A stretch of DNA of 64,000 nucleotides from DATFES01 sp035457725 (GCA_035457725.1 DATIBC010000065.1:1-64000); one strand, 5' to 3'. Counted from the stretch's first letter, positions 33,165 to 41,402 are shown. Program-made: numbers and translations. Notes: generated from the letters alone by a model not told the origin.

Positions 33165-33926
33165 ATGCCGCCGCCTCGCCGCCCCATAGTGGTGATTCCC
33201 GCGCGCCTCACGGCGACGCGGCTGCCTGACAAGCCGCTCGCCGACATCAATGGACGGCCGATGATCGTCCATGTCTGGCAACGCGCCTGTGAAGCCGACC
33301 TCGGACCGGTGTTGGTCGCGGCCGGCGAGCCGGAGATCGTCGCGGCGGTTCGCGCCGCTGGCGGTCAAGCCGTGCTGACCCGCGCCGATCACCCCTCGGG
33401 GTCGGATCGCATCTTCGAGGCGCTCGAAACGTTCGATCCCGATGCGCGGCACGATGCGGTGATCAACGTTCAGGGCGATTTGCCGACCATTGCGCCCGAT
33501 GCGGTGCGCGCTGCGCTGACGCCGCTCGACGAGGACGCCGTCGACGTCGCCACGATCGCCGCCGAGATCCGGCGTGAGGACGAGCGCCACGACCCGAACG
33601 TCGTGAAGGTGGCGAGCGCGTTTGAACGCGTGGGTGGCGACGGCCGCACGCCGGTCGGCCGGGCGCTCTATTTTTCGCGCGCGACGATTCCGTCGGGCGT
33701 GGGCCCGCATTACCATCACATCGGCCTCTACGCCTATCGCCGTAAGGCGCTGGCGCGCTTTGTCCAGCTGCCGCAAGGGGTGCTGGAAAAACGCGAGCGC
33801 CTTGAGCAGCTCCGCGCGTTGGAGAACGGCATGCGAATCGACGTGGCGCGCGTTGACACGGTTCCGCTCGGCGTCGATACTCCGGCCGATCTCGAACGGG
33901 CGCGCGCGCTTCTCCGGTTGCGTTGA
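33165..33926 (+). CDS. kdsB: 3-deoxy-manno-octulosonate cytidylyltransferase
   Basis: A 253-residue enzyme that makes CMP-Kdo for lipopolysaccharide inner core synthesis. The motifs are VVIPARLTATRLPDKPLADINGRPMIVHVW (nucleotide site), DHPSGSDRIFEAL, INVQGDLPTI (QGD) and HHIGLYAYRRKAL. The protein begins MPPPRRPIVVIPAR, so the start at 33165 gives the standard N-terminus. pheA follows after 50 bases. The gene pair supports a Gram-negative with Kdo-type LPS. Confidence 0.95.
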   Translation: MPPPRRPIVVIPARLTATRLPDKPLADINGRPMIVHVWQRACEADLGPVLVAAGEPEIVAAVRAAGGQAVLTRADHPSGSDRIFEALETFDPDARHDAVINVQGDLPTIAPDAVRAALTPLDEDAVDVATIAAEIRREDERHDPNVVKVASAFERVGGDGRTPVGRALYFSRATIPSGVGPHYHHIGLYAYRRKALARFVQLPQGVLEKRERLEQLRALENGMRIDVARVDTVPLGVDTPADLERARALLRLR

Positions 33927-33976
33927 TCGCCTATCGCCCTCGGCGCGCCAGGCGCGCTTCAGCTGAACCTTTGCCA

Positions 33977-34855
33977 ATGGCCGCCACCGCGAGAACCGCC
34001 GCACGCCGCATCGCCTTCCAAGGATTTCCCGGCGCCTATTCGCATCTCGCGTGCCGTCACGCCTATCCGCGAATGTCGCCGGTGCCCTGCGCCAGCTTCG
34101 AGGATGCCTTCGCCGCCGTGCGCGATCGTCGCGCCGCGCTCGCCATGATTCCAATCGAAAACTCGGTTGCCGGGCGCGTCGCCGACGTCCATCACCTGAT
34201 GCCGCAATCGCGGCTGCACATCGTCGCGGAACATTTCCAGCGCGTGAACCATCATTTGCTGGCGGTACCGGGAGCCTCGCTGAAGACGATCCGAACTGTC
34301 CACAGCCACGTCCAGGCGCTCGACCAGTGCCGCACGATCACCCGTGAGCTGGGGCTTAAGCGGGCGGTTGCCGCCGATACCGCGGGCGCAGCGGCGGAAG
34401 TCGCCGCGGCGGGCGACGTGACGCGCGCGGCGATCGCTTCGGCGCTGGCCGGCGAGATCTACGGTCTCAAGTCGCTGCGCAAGAACATCGAAGACGCCGA
34501 GCACAACACCACGCGGTTCGTCGTGCTTGCGTCCAGGCCGTTCGACCCCGACCGGCGCAAGGGGCAGGTACTGACCACGTTCATCTTTCGCGTCCAGAGC
34601 GTTCCGGCCGCGCTGTACAAGGCGCTCGGCGGCTTCGCCACCAACGGCGTCAACATGACCAAGCTCGAGAGCTACCTGATCGGCGGATACTTCGAGGCGG
34701 CACGGTTCTATTGCGACGTCGAAGGCCATCCGGACGATCCGCCGCTCAAGCGCGCGCTCGCCGAACTCAAGTTCTTTTCGCGCGAGCTGACGATTCTCGG
34801 CAGCTACTACGCGCATCCTTACCGTTCGCGCGGCCGTCCCGACGAAAGCGACTGA
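33977..34855 (+). CDS. pheA: Prephenate dehydratase
   Basis: A 292-residue monofunctional enzyme of phenylalanine synthesis (prephenate to phenylpyruvate). The catalytic domain has FQGFPGAYSHLAC, MIPIENSVAGRVADVHHL and EDAEHNTTRFVVLA, including the TTRF motif. An ACT domain follows (VLTTFIFRVQSVPAALYKALGGFATNGVNMTKLES) that senses phenylalanine. No chorismate mutase domain is fused. ATG 33977 starts the family pattern. The 3' end overlaps the convergent cytochrome c gene by 37 bases. Confidence 0.95.
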   Translation: MAATARTAARRIAFQGFPGAYSHLACRHAYPRMSPVPCASFEDAFAAVRDRRAALAMIPIENSVAGRVADVHHLMPQSRLHIVAEHFQRVNHHLLAVPGASLKTIRTVHSHVQALDQCRTITRELGLKRAVAADTAGAAAEVAAAGDVTRAAIASALAGEIYGLKSLRKNIEDAEHNTTRFVVLASRPFDPDRRKGQVLTTFIFRVQSVPAALYKALGGFATNGVNMTKLESYLIGGYFEAARFYCDVEGHPDDPPLKRALAELKFFSRELTILGSYYAHPYRSRGRPDESD

Positions 34856-35232
34856 GCGGACGAGCCAGCCGCCGATTCTCGTTTCAGGAAGGCGATGATG
34901 TCGGCGCGCTCGACGGCGTCGCCTAGTCGAAATCCCATGCGCTGTCCGGGTATGAGCGCCTGCGGGTTGGTCAGCCATTTGTCGAGCGTCGCTTCGTCCC
35001 AGACGATTTCCGATCGCTTGAGCGCCGGCGAATAGTTGTAGCCGGGCACGGCGCCCGCCTTTCGGCCGAACACCCCACGGTGCGCCGGTCCGACCCGATT
35101 GGCGTCCAGCGAGTGGCAGGCGAAGCAACGCCGCTCATAGAGATCTTCGCCGCGTTCGGGATCGCCCGCCGCAGCGCCCGGCTGCGGCGCCATTAGGGCG
35201 ATCGCGAAGAGCATGATTGCAAAGCGGGGCAT
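34819..35232 (-). CDS. Small periplasmic cytochrome c
   Basis: A 137-residue protein with a signal peptide (about residues 1-22, FAIMLFAIALMAPQPGAAAG). The class I heme site is CFACH, with VGPAHRGVFGRKAGAVPGYNYSPALK and PGQRMGFRLGDAVERADIIAFLK carrying the axial Met. It resembles cytochrome c2/c550 types. It lies 82 bases behind the ferritin-like gene and is the last gene of the minus-strand run that starts with the ECF sigma factor, so it may be part of a redox stress set. Confidence 0.92.
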   Translation of the reverse strand: MPRFAIMLFAIALMAPQPGAAAGDPERGEDLYERRCFACHSLDANRVGPAHRGVFGRKAGAVPGYNYSPALKRSEIVWDEATLDKWLTNPQALIPGQRMGFRLGDAVERADIIAFLKRESAAGSSAQSLSSGRPRER

Positions 35233-35314
35233 CGACGAATCCGATTGGCTGAAGCGGATGCCGGGCCAGCGCGACGGGGATCATCGCACCGGCCCGAATC
35301 CTCCCGCAGTCGAC

Positions 35315-35914
35315 TCAGGCGCCGAACGCCAGCGCCTTGACGGGGAGCTTGTCGCCAAGCGTTTGCGCCAAGACGGTCCAGTGCATCGTCTCGTCGGCGA
35401 CGAGGCGCGCGGCGACTTGCGCCAGCGCACGATCGCCGAACGACGGCATGACGCCGATATAGGCGTTGGCGGCGGCACGCTCGAGCCGTGCGGCAAGGCG
35501 CAGCACGTCGGTTTGCGACTTGAGCGAGGCGGCGTTGAGCGCCCGCGCATACTCGTCCTTCGATTTCGGCGCCACCGGCGTTCCGCCGAGCTTGCGGATG
35601 GCGCCGATCAGGATCTCGCGGTGCTCCTCGTGATGGTTCTTGAACATCACCGCCACGTCGAGCACCGGCTTTTGCAGCAAGCCGCTTTCCGCGCCGAGTT
35701 GGTAGGCGGTAATGCCCTCGTGCTCGAGGCCGAGCGCGGCGTTCAGGATCGCCGCATCGCTGGCTGAATTGCTCGCTCCTTGAGCCAGACTCTCGCAGCC
35801 GACGATGAGCGCCACCGCGCTCGCCGAAAGCGTCGCCTTTCCGACGCCGGAAAGAAACGCGCGACGCTCGGCGATGAATCCGGCTGGCGGTCGAATTATG
35901 GCGGAATCGTTCAT
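35315..35914 (-). CDS. Tat-exported ferritin-like domain protein
   Basis: A 199-residue protein. The leader ERRAFLSGVGKATLSASAVALIVGC carries a twin-arginine motif and a possible lipobox-like Cys. The mature part is a four-helix bundle with carboxylate and His ligands: ALGLEHEGITAYQL, MFKNHHEEHREILIGAI, ARLERAAANAYIGVMPSFGD and LVADETMHWTVL. This fits a periplasmic di-iron, ferritin-like fold of unknown reaction. It is 108 bases behind the anti-sigma gene, with a large inverted repeat in between. Confidence 0.87.
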   Translation of the reverse strand: MNDSAIIRPPAGFIAERRAFLSGVGKATLSASAVALIVGCESLAQGASNSASDAAILNAALGLEHEGITAYQLGAESGLLQKPVLDVAVMFKNHHEEHREILIGAIRKLGGTPVAPKSKDEYARALNAASLKSQTDVLRLAARLERAAANAYIGVMPSFGDRALAQVAARLVADETMHWTVLAQTLGDKLPVKALAFGA

Positions 35915-35942
35915 GACTTCTCCCTTCGTATTGCGGGGTTGA

Positions 35943-35991
35943 TCCGGATAGGCGCCTCTCGGCGCTACGCCCGATCGGGCGCTTATCCGGA
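35943..35991. repeat. 49-bp inverted repeat between the anti-sigma and ferritin-like genes
   Basis: Arms TCCGGATAGGCGCC (35943-35956) and GGCGCTTATCCGGA (35978-35991) match at 13 of 14 positions around a 21-base centre that holds further GCGCC and CGATCG palindromic pieces. It sits in the 108-base gap on the minus-strand path. It may fold as an RNA hairpin ending the sigma/anti-sigma message, or act as a binding site or REP-like element. No T-run is present. Confidence 0.6.
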
Positions 35992-36022
35992 ACTACGCAG
36001 GGAGACCTCGGATGGATGCAGC

Positions 36023-36763
36023 TCAGCTATCGCCGACGACGAGCTTGCCGGTGAATAAGACTGGTCCGGTCGGCGCTCCAGTCGGCGACCCGCCGGGCGG
36101 CTCGCGGCTCACGGCAAGCGTAGCGCCGCGTGTAAGAATGCTCTGGATATCGGGCGCCAGTGGCCGCGCGGTCGCTTCGCCTGGGGCGAGCAGGCCAAGC
36201 GAACGCGGCTTGCCGTCGGCGACCACCCACAGCTCGAAGGCGGCCTCGGCGATCGCAGCGACGGCGACGGGACGGGCGAGCAATCGGCGGCTCGACGCGT
36301 CGACGGTTACCAACCATGCCGGATTGGCGGCGGTGTCATTGAGCACGGCGAGGAGCGCGGGGCCGCCTGCCGGGCGCGGCGCGAAGCCGAGCCAAAGCGC
36401 CAGCGCCACGGCCGCCGCGATGGCGCCGAAGGCGACGCCGCGCCACAAGCTGACGCACCACCACAAGCCAAGGTGACGCGCCAGAAGCGGATCGCGCGCG
36501 CCGATCGCGGGCCCGGCCATGGGGGTTCCCGCCGGTACTTGCGTCGCCGCATCGATGCGGGCCCATAATCCCGGTGGCGGCGGCTCGCCCTCGAGCCGCT
36601 CGACCATCGGCCCCAGCCGCCCTTGCCATTCGGCGACCATGCGGCGCAGCGCCGGGTCGTCGCGCAGGCGAACCTCGAAGCGTTCGCGATGCGCGCCGGC
36701 GAGCGTGCCGAGCACGTACTCGCCGGCCAACTGTTCGAGCTCCTCGCGCGCCGATTCGCTCAT
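36023..36763 (-). CDS. Anti-sigma factor (RskA-like)
   Basis: A 246-residue membrane protein. The N-terminal cytoplasmic domain (LEQLAGEYVLGTLAGAHRERFEVRLRDDPALRRMVAEWQGRL) is the sigma-binding segment of RskA/anti-sigma-K proteins. One transmembrane helix lies at about 115-137 (GVAFGAIAAAVALALWLGFA). A C-terminal periplasmic RskA domain follows (VTVDASSRRLLARPVAVAAIAEAAFELWVV). No zinc HxxxCxxC motif is present. Its start overlaps the sigma gene by four bases, so the two are made together; it should hold that sigma factor at the membrane until a periplasmic signal arrives. Confidence 0.9.
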   Translation of the reverse strand: MSESAREELEQLAGEYVLGTLAGAHRERFEVRLRDDPALRRMVAEWQGRLGPMVERLEGEPPPPGLWARIDAATQVPAGTPMAGPAIGARDPLLARHLGLWWCVSLWRGVAFGAIAAAVALALWLGFAPRPAGGPALLAVLNDTAANPAWLVTVDASSRRLLARPVAVAAIAEAAFELWVVADGKPRSLGLLAPGEATARPLAPDIQSILTRGATLAVSREPPGGSPTGAPTGPVLFTGKLVVGDS

Positions 36764-37320
36764 GGTCCGGACTCGAGGCAGGTCTTGAGGCGTATCAGTC
36801 CGCGACGCACCCAGCTCTTGACCGTGCCAAGCGGGGCGTCGAGGCGCGCCGCGAGCGCCTCATGCGTCAGGCCTTCGTAATAGGCGAGTCGAATGGCGCG
36901 GCGCGGGCCGTCTTCCAGCCGCTCGAGGCAGGAATCGAGCTGGCGCGCGGATTCGCTCATCGTCGCAGCTTCGAGCGGGTCGGCTGCCGTATCGGCCAAG
37001 CTAAGACGCTCGGGCGCTTCGTCGAGCGGCGTTTCCGGCCGGGCGCGCCGCAGCCGGTCGAGCGCCCGGTTGCGCACGATCGTCGCCATCCAGCCCATCG
37101 CCGACCCTTTCTCGGGCCGGTAATCGACGGCGTGCCGCCACACGTTCACGAACGCCTCCTGGAGCACATCTTCGGCCGCATCCCGCCGCTTGAGGATACG
37201 CAGCGCAAGGGCAAAAAGTTGCGACGCCGACGCACGATAAAGGGCGGCAAATGCGTCGCGCTCGCCTCCCGCCACGGCGAGCAGAAGGTCTTCGAAGGGC
37301 GGTTTGCTGTGCATGTCCAT
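36760..37320 (-). CDS. ECF RNA polymerase sigma factor (SigK-like)
   Basis: A 186-residue group IV sigma factor. Region 2 has AFAALYRASASQLFALALRIL, AEDVLQEAFVNVWRHAVDYRPEKGSAMGWM and IVRNRALDRLR. Region 4 has RAIRLAYYEGLTHEALAARLDAPLGTVKSWVRRGLIRL. It is paired with the RskA-like anti-sigma gene. Likely targets are its own operon and perhaps the ferritin-like and cytochrome genes downstream; the promoter motif could not be identified here. ATG 37320 is used; the Met two codons later is an alternative. Confidence 0.93.
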   Translation of the reverse strand: MDMHSKPPFEDLLLAVAGGERDAFAALYRASASQLFALALRILKRRDAAEDVLQEAFVNVWRHAVDYRPEKGSAMGWMATIVRNRALDRLRRARPETPLDEAPERLSLADTAADPLEAATMSESARQLDSCLERLEDGPRRAIRLAYYEGLTHEALAARLDAPLGTVKSWVRRGLIRLKTCLESGP

Positions 37321-37377
37321 GCGGGCGGTCGGCCGATCATAGCGACATGGTACGGCGGATGAGAAAACAAAGCGCCT

Positions 37378-38283
37378 CTATGCTTGCGCCAGCCAATCCT
37401 CGATCAGTCGGCGGGCGATCGAATCGAGGCGCGGCAGCCGGAATTGCTCGGGATCATGCGTCTGGCGGAGGAATTCGCGGCTGTACCAGGCGCCGGTCTC
37501 GAGCTCGTCGGGGTCGATGCGGTAATCGAGCGTGGCGGCACGGGCGGTGAATCCGAGCATGATCGAGGAGGGAAACGGCCATGGCTGAGAGGAATGGTAG
37601 CGGACGTCGAGACAGGTGATGCCCGCCTCTTCGTACACCTCGCGGGCGACCGCCTCCTCCAGGCTCTCTCCGGGCTCGACGAAGCCGGCCAGCGTCGAAC
37701 GCATCCCCGGGGGCCAGATCTTCTGGCGGCCAAGGAAGCAGCGATCCTCGTGGGTGACCAGCATGATGACCGCCGGATCGGTGCGTGGAAAATGTTGCGC
37801 CCCGCAACTCGGGTCGACGCACGTCCGGACGTGTCCTCCGGCCTCGCTGCGGGTGAGCGAGCCGCATACGCCGCAATATTGGTGGCGCGAGTGCCAATGG
37901 ATCAGGCCGCGCGCATACGCGAGGAGCGCCCCTTCTCTGCGATCGATGATCGGTCCCACCGCGCGCAGGTCGACGAAGCTCCCGCTACCCTCGGCGAACC
38001 GCGGCAGGTCATCTTCGGCCAACCTGGAGACATCGACCGCGAAATACGCCGTCTCGCCGTTTTCGCCGAGAAATATCGCCGTTTCGACGCTGGTTTCGAT
38101 CGCCGCCGGAGCGAGAAAGACGGCCGTCGGCTTGTCGCCTGGTCGGATGAAGCTGCGTGTCCTCCACACCGGCACCACGCGCGCCGAAGGCGACAAAAGG
38201 CGGGCAGCGAGCCACGCCGGATCGCGCCTTCGCTCGGCCCGCCGGTCGAGACCGAGATCGGCGTAGAAGTTGGGAGATTTCAT
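37378..38283 (-). CDS. nudC: NAD(+) diphosphatase / NADH pyrophosphatase, Nudix family
   Basis: A 301-residue enzyme that splits NADH to NMNH and AMP and can remove NAD caps from RNA. An N-terminal NudC domain is followed by a zinc ribbon (YCGVCGSLT and CVDPSC, four Cys). The Nudix box is GFVEPGESLEEAVAREVYEEAGI. SQPWPFPSSIMLGF is the SQPWPFPxS signature that separates NudC from other Nudix enzymes. The Met at 38283 is chosen; the frame continues upstream through the SRP RNA region without meaning. Confidence 0.95.
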   Translation of the reverse strand: MKSPNFYADLGLDRRAERRRDPAWLAARLLSPSARVVPVWRTRSFIRPGDKPTAVFLAPAAIETSVETAIFLGENGETAYFAVDVSRLAEDDLPRFAEGSGSFVDLRAVGPIIDRREGALLAYARGLIHWHSRHQYCGVCGSLTRSEAGGHVRTCVDPSCGAQHFPRTDPAVIMLVTHEDRCFLGRQKIWPPGMRSTLAGFVEPGESLEEAVAREVYEEAGITCLDVRYHSSQPWPFPSSIMLGFTARAATLDYRIDPDELETGAWYSREFLRQTHDPEQFRLPRLDSIARRLIEDWLAQA

Positions 38284-38343
38284 GGACTTGCAGCATGCCT
38301 CGTCGCGCCGCGCAGGGCAACTATCGGGCGGCGATTTGTGGCC

Positions 38344-38372
38344 TTGCCCCGGCCCCTTGCAAGGCCGATATT
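38344..38372 (+). promoter_or_regulatory. Predicted sigma-70 promoter of the SRP RNA gene
   Basis: TTGCCC (38344-38349) and GATATT (38367-38372) are separated by exactly 17 bases. The expected start falls seven bases later on G38380, which is also the first base of the predicted SRP RNA stem. The boxes are modest matches; the spacing and position make it credible. Confidence 0.5.
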
Positions 38373-38379
38373 GTCGAGC

Positions 38380-38476
38380 GGGAGGTTGGCGGCGGACGGT
38401 CCCCTCGCCAACCCGGTCAGGTCCGGAAGGAAGCAGCCGTAACGAGTTTCGGTCCGGGTCGTCGTTCAGCCTCCCA
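38380..38476 (+). ncRNA. ffs: Signal recognition particle RNA, small bacterial (4.5S) type
   Basis: The domain IV core is unmistakable: GGTCAGGTCCGGAAGGAAGC followed by AGCCGTAACGA, the GGAA tetraloop and the symmetric and asymmetric loops bound by Ffh. The ends GGGAGG (38380-38385) and CCTCCC (38471-38476) pair to close the long hairpin, giving about 97 nt. It works with Ffh to target proteins to the membrane. It lies between nudC (divergent) and dnaX, a place common in alphaproteobacteria. Ends are estimates to within a few bases. Confidence 0.93.
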
Positions 38477-38529
38477 CCCTTCCGCTGCGACACCTTGTCG
38501 TAACCGCCGGAGCCCGCGCGCCTACCAGC

Positions 38530-40347
38530 ATGCCCGCCGACACCGCGACGCCCCCGGCTCGAGCCGACTATCGCGTACTCGCCCGCAAGTATAGGCCGGC
38601 GCGTTTTTCTGACCTGATCGGCCAGGAAGCGATGGTCCGCACGCTCTCCAACGCGCTCGCCGCCGGACGGCTGGCGCATGCGTTCATGCTGACCGGCGTG
38701 CGGGGCGTCGGCAAGACCACGACCGCGCGCCTCATCGCCCGCGCGCTCAACTGCGTCGGCGAGGACGGCAAGGGCGGCCCGACGATCGATCCATGCGGCG
38801 TGTGCGCGCATTGCGTCGCCATCGCCGAGGACCGCGACATCGACGTCATCGAGATGGACGCTGCGAGCCGGACCGGCATCGACGACATCCGCGACCTCAT
38901 CGACGGCGTCCGCTACCGCCCGGTTTCAGCGCGCTACAAGGTGTACATCGTCGACGAGATCCACATGCTGTCGGGGAAGGCGTTCAATGCGTTGTTGAAG
39001 ACGCTCGAAGAGCCGCCCGAGCACGTCAAGTTCGTCTTCGCCACGACCGAGATCCGCAAGGTGCCGATCACGGTGCTGTCGCGCTGTCAGCGCTTCGATT
39101 TACGCCGGGTCGATCAGGCGACTCTCGCCGAACATCTGCAACGCGTCGCCGAGAAGGAAGGGCGCGCGCTGGACGCCGCGGCGGCGGCGTTGATCGCGCG
39201 CGCCGCCGACGGCTCGGTGCGCGACGGGCTATCGCTGCTCGATCGCGCGCTGGCGCATATCGAGGGTGCGGTGGAGGAGGCGGAGACGCGCGCTCTGCTC
39301 GGTCTCGCCGATCGTACATACGTGTTCGAACTGTTCGCCACGCTGATGAAAGGCGATGCGCCGGGCGCGCTCGAGCGCTTGGAGCGGCTATATCGCGACG
39401 GCGCCGATCCATTGGCGGTCGTCCAAGACTTGCTCGATGTCACGCAGTGGCTCTCCCGGATCAAGATCGCGCCGGAAATCGCCGCCGATCCCATGGTGCC
39501 CGAGGCGGAGCGCACGCGCGGGCGGGCGCTCGCCGAGGGGCTGTCGCTGCCGGCGCTGACCCGTACGTGGACAATGCTGCTCAAGGGCTATGGTGAGATC
39601 CAGGCGGCGCCGCAGCCCGTCTCGGCGCTCGAAATGCTGGCGATCCGGCTGTGCTACGCAGCGACGTTGCCGAGCCCGGCCGAATTGGTGCAAAGCCTCG
39701 GTGCCGGAGGCGTCGTCGCACCCGCGCCGACCCGGCAAGGCGGCGGCGGACGCGGCGAAGGCGGCGTATCGACGCGCGCCGCGGCAAGCCAAACGGTGCG
39801 GACGACGCCCGAGGGCAACGCTCCGATTCAATCGCGGCGACAGGAAGGGGCCCAAGCGCTTGCGGCTCAAGCGGTCGCGCCGCGCGAAACTTCAACCGAT
39901 CCGTCGCCCGATCCTCGGAGTTTCGAGGACGTCGTGGCGCTATTCGCCGAGCGCCGCGAAGGCATTCTGCACGCCCATCTCCTCAATAGCGTGCACTTGG
40001 TGCGCTTCGAACCGGGCCGCATTGAGTTGCGGCCCGGCGAGAATGCGCCGCGCGACCTCGCGGCGCGGATCATGGAACAACTTCAACGCTGGACAGGACG
40101 TCGCTGGGTGGTCGCCTTGTCGCGCGAACAGGGTCGGCCGACGCTGGGCGAGCAGGAGGAGGCGCGCCGAGCCGAGCAGAAGGCGGCGGCGTCGCTGCAC
40201 CCGCTGGTGCACGCGCTGCTCGATGCCTTCCCGGGCGCCACCATCGAGGCGGTCCGCGGTCCGGCGTTGACTCCGGCGTCGTCGAGCGACACGACGGACG
40301 GCGGCGAAGCCATCGACGAATCGAACGCCCGCGAGGATGAAGGATGA
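38530..40347 (+). CDS. dnaX: DNA polymerase III subunit gamma/tau
   Basis: A 605-residue clamp-loader ATPase. Walker A GVRGVGKT is at 56-63, the zinc cysteines are C75, C89, C92 and C95, VDEIHMLSGKAFNALLKTLEEPPEHV covers the Walker B and following region, and ATTEIRKVPITVLSRCQRFDLRR holds the sensor and SRC motif. The C-terminal third is low in conservation (tau-specific part, polymerase and helicase contacts). Whether a short gamma form is made is not visible. It overlaps ybaB by four bases. Confidence 0.96.
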   Translation: MPADTATPPARADYRVLARKYRPARFSDLIGQEAMVRTLSNALAAGRLAHAFMLTGVRGVGKTTTARLIARALNCVGEDGKGGPTIDPCGVCAHCVAIAEDRDIDVIEMDAASRTGIDDIRDLIDGVRYRPVSARYKVYIVDEIHMLSGKAFNALLKTLEEPPEHVKFVFATTEIRKVPITVLSRCQRFDLRRVDQATLAEHLQRVAEKEGRALDAAAAALIARAADGSVRDGLSLLDRALAHIEGAVEEAETRALLGLADRTYVFELFATLMKGDAPGALERLERLYRDGADPLAVVQDLLDVTQWLSRIKIAPEIAADPMVPEAERTRGRALAEGLSLPALTRTWTMLLKGYGEIQAAPQPVSALEMLAIRLCYAATLPSPAELVQSLGAGGVVAPAPTRQGGGGRGEGGVSTRAAASQTVRTTPEGNAPIQSRRQEGAQALAAQAVAPRETSTDPSPDPRSFEDVVALFAERREGILHAHLLNSVHLVRFEPGRIELRPGENAPRDLAARIMEQLQRWTGRRWVVALSREQGRPTLGEQEEARRAEQKAAASLHPLVHALLDAFPGATIEAVRGPALTPASSSDTTDGGEAIDESNAREDEG

Positions 40348-40667
40348 AGAATCTCGGCGCCCTGATGAAACAAGCGCAGGCGATGCAGGCCAAGATGGCC
40401 GAACTGCAGGATAAGCTCGCGTCGATGGAAGTTACCGGCGCTTCCGGCGGCGGCATGGTGCATGCCACCGTGTCCGGCAAGGGCGAAGTGCGGCGGATCA
40501 AGATCGATCCGTCGCTGCTCGATCCCGGCGAAGTCGAGGTGTTGGAGGATCTAATCGTGGCCGCGCTCAACGACGCGCGCAGCAAGGCCGAGACCTCGGC
40601 CGCTGAGCAGATGCGCGAGCTTACCGGCGGACTCGAACTGCCGCCGGGGATGAAGCTGCCGTTCTAG
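40344..40667 (+). CDS. YbaB/EbfC family nucleoid-associated protein
   Basis: This 107-residue protein has the usual N-terminal helix (MKNLGALMKQAQAMQAKMAELQDKLASMEV), the sheet VTGASGGGMVHATVSGKGEVRRIKIDPSLL and the C-terminal helix with GLELPPGMKLPF. It binds DNA as a dimer and is nearly always found between dnaX and recR, as here. The overlap with dnaX (ATGA) indicates coupling. The heptamer repeat array starts two bases behind its stop. Confidence 0.94.
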   Translation: MKNLGALMKQAQAMQAKMAELQDKLASMEVTGASGGGMVHATVSGKGEVRRIKIDPSLLDPGEVEVLEDLIVAALNDARSKAETSAAEQMRELTGGLELPPGMKLPF

Positions 40668-40669
40668 CC

Positions 40670-40763
40670 AGAAGCCAGAAGTCGGCAATCAGAAGTCAGA
40701 TTTCAGATGTCGGATTTCGGATGTCGTGCAAGCATTCCCCCTGATATCTGACATCTGGCATCG
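40670..40763 (+). repeat. Eight tandem heptamers followed by an inverted, partial copy
   Basis: From 40670 to 40725 the DNA reads as eight adjoining 7-mers without a gap: AGAAGCC, AGAAGTC, GGCAATC, AGAAGTC, AGATTTC, AGATGTC, GGATTTC, GGATGTC (consensus RGAWKTC). After 17 bases, GATATCT, GACATCT and GGCATCG (40743-40763) give the same unit on the other strand, so the transcript can fold. It fills the gap between ybaB and recR and ends five bases before the recR start codon. Confidence 0.75.
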
Positions 40764-40767
40764 TTCC

Positions 40768-41361
40768 ATGACCGGTCCCGAGATCGAGCGTCTGATCCAA
40801 ATTCTCGCCAAGCTGCCGGGGCTCGGGCCACGCTCGGCGCGCCGTGCCGCACTCCATCTCTTGAAACGGCGCGAAGGCTTGCTGTTGCCGCTGGCCGAGG
40901 CGCTGCAAAGCGCGGCCGACGCCGTGGCGACGTGCTCCGAGTGCGGCAATCTCGACACGCGCAATCCATGCGCCATCTGCGCCGATTCTAAGCGCGATGC
41001 CGCGACGATATGCGTCGTCGAGGAGGTCGGCGATCTTTGGGCGATCGAGCGCTCAGGTGCGTTTCGCGGCCGTTTCCATGTTCTCGGCGGCGTGTTGTCC
41101 GCGCTCGACGGCATCGGCCCCGACGATCTCAACATCGCCAAGCTGGTGGCGAGGGCAAGCGCGCCCGAGATCAAGGAAGTCATCCTCGCCATGAACGTGA
41201 CGGTCGACGGGCAGACGACGGCCCACTACCTCGCCGACCGGCTCGCTGGAACCAAAGCGGCGGTGTCCCGGCTCGCTCACGGCGTGCCGGTCGGTGGCGA
41301 ACTCGACTATCTCGACGACGGCACGCTCGCCGCCGCCCTCAAAGCGCGGCGGAGCGTTTAG
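40768..41361 (+). CDS. recR: Recombination mediator protein RecR
   Basis: A 197-residue protein that acts with RecF and RecO in loading RecA on gapped DNA. The helix-hairpin-helix (LIQILAKLPGLGPRSARRAALHLL) is followed by the zinc finger CSECGNLDTRNPCAIC, the Toprim domain (TICVVEEVGDLWAIERSG) and the C-terminal ATP-like motif region (KAAVSRLAHGVPVGGELDYLDDGTLAAAL). ATG 40768 gives the standard MTGPEIERLI start; an in-frame GTG at 40726 would translate part of the repeat and is rejected. Confidence 0.96.
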   Translation: MTGPEIERLIQILAKLPGLGPRSARRAALHLLKRREGLLLPLAEALQSAADAVATCSECGNLDTRNPCAICADSKRDAATICVVEEVGDLWAIERSGAFRGRFHVLGGVLSALDGIGPDDLNIAKLVARASAPEIKEVILAMNVTVDGQTTAHYLADRLAGTKAAVSRLAHGVPVGGELDYLDDGTLAAALKARRSV

Positions 41362-41402
41362 CCTTCAGCTTCTATTTGGTTCATCCTTCGCCCTTCGACC
41401 CG

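Noticed and set aside
33036..34154. Open frame of 372 codons on the minus strand
   Set aside because: It is antisense to kdsB and the start of pheA, which carry all expected motifs.
38380..38476. tRNA or small riboswitch ahead of dnaX
   Set aside because: The CAGGTCCGGAAGGAAGCAGC core identifies SRP RNA. No cloverleaf can be formed there.
40670..40763. CRISPR array
   Set aside because: The units are seven bases long and adjoin without spacers; no cas gene is present in the window.
40726..40767. Upstream GTG start for recR
   Set aside because: It would translate part of the heptamer/inverted-repeat region. The ATG at 40768 gives the standard RecR N-terminus.
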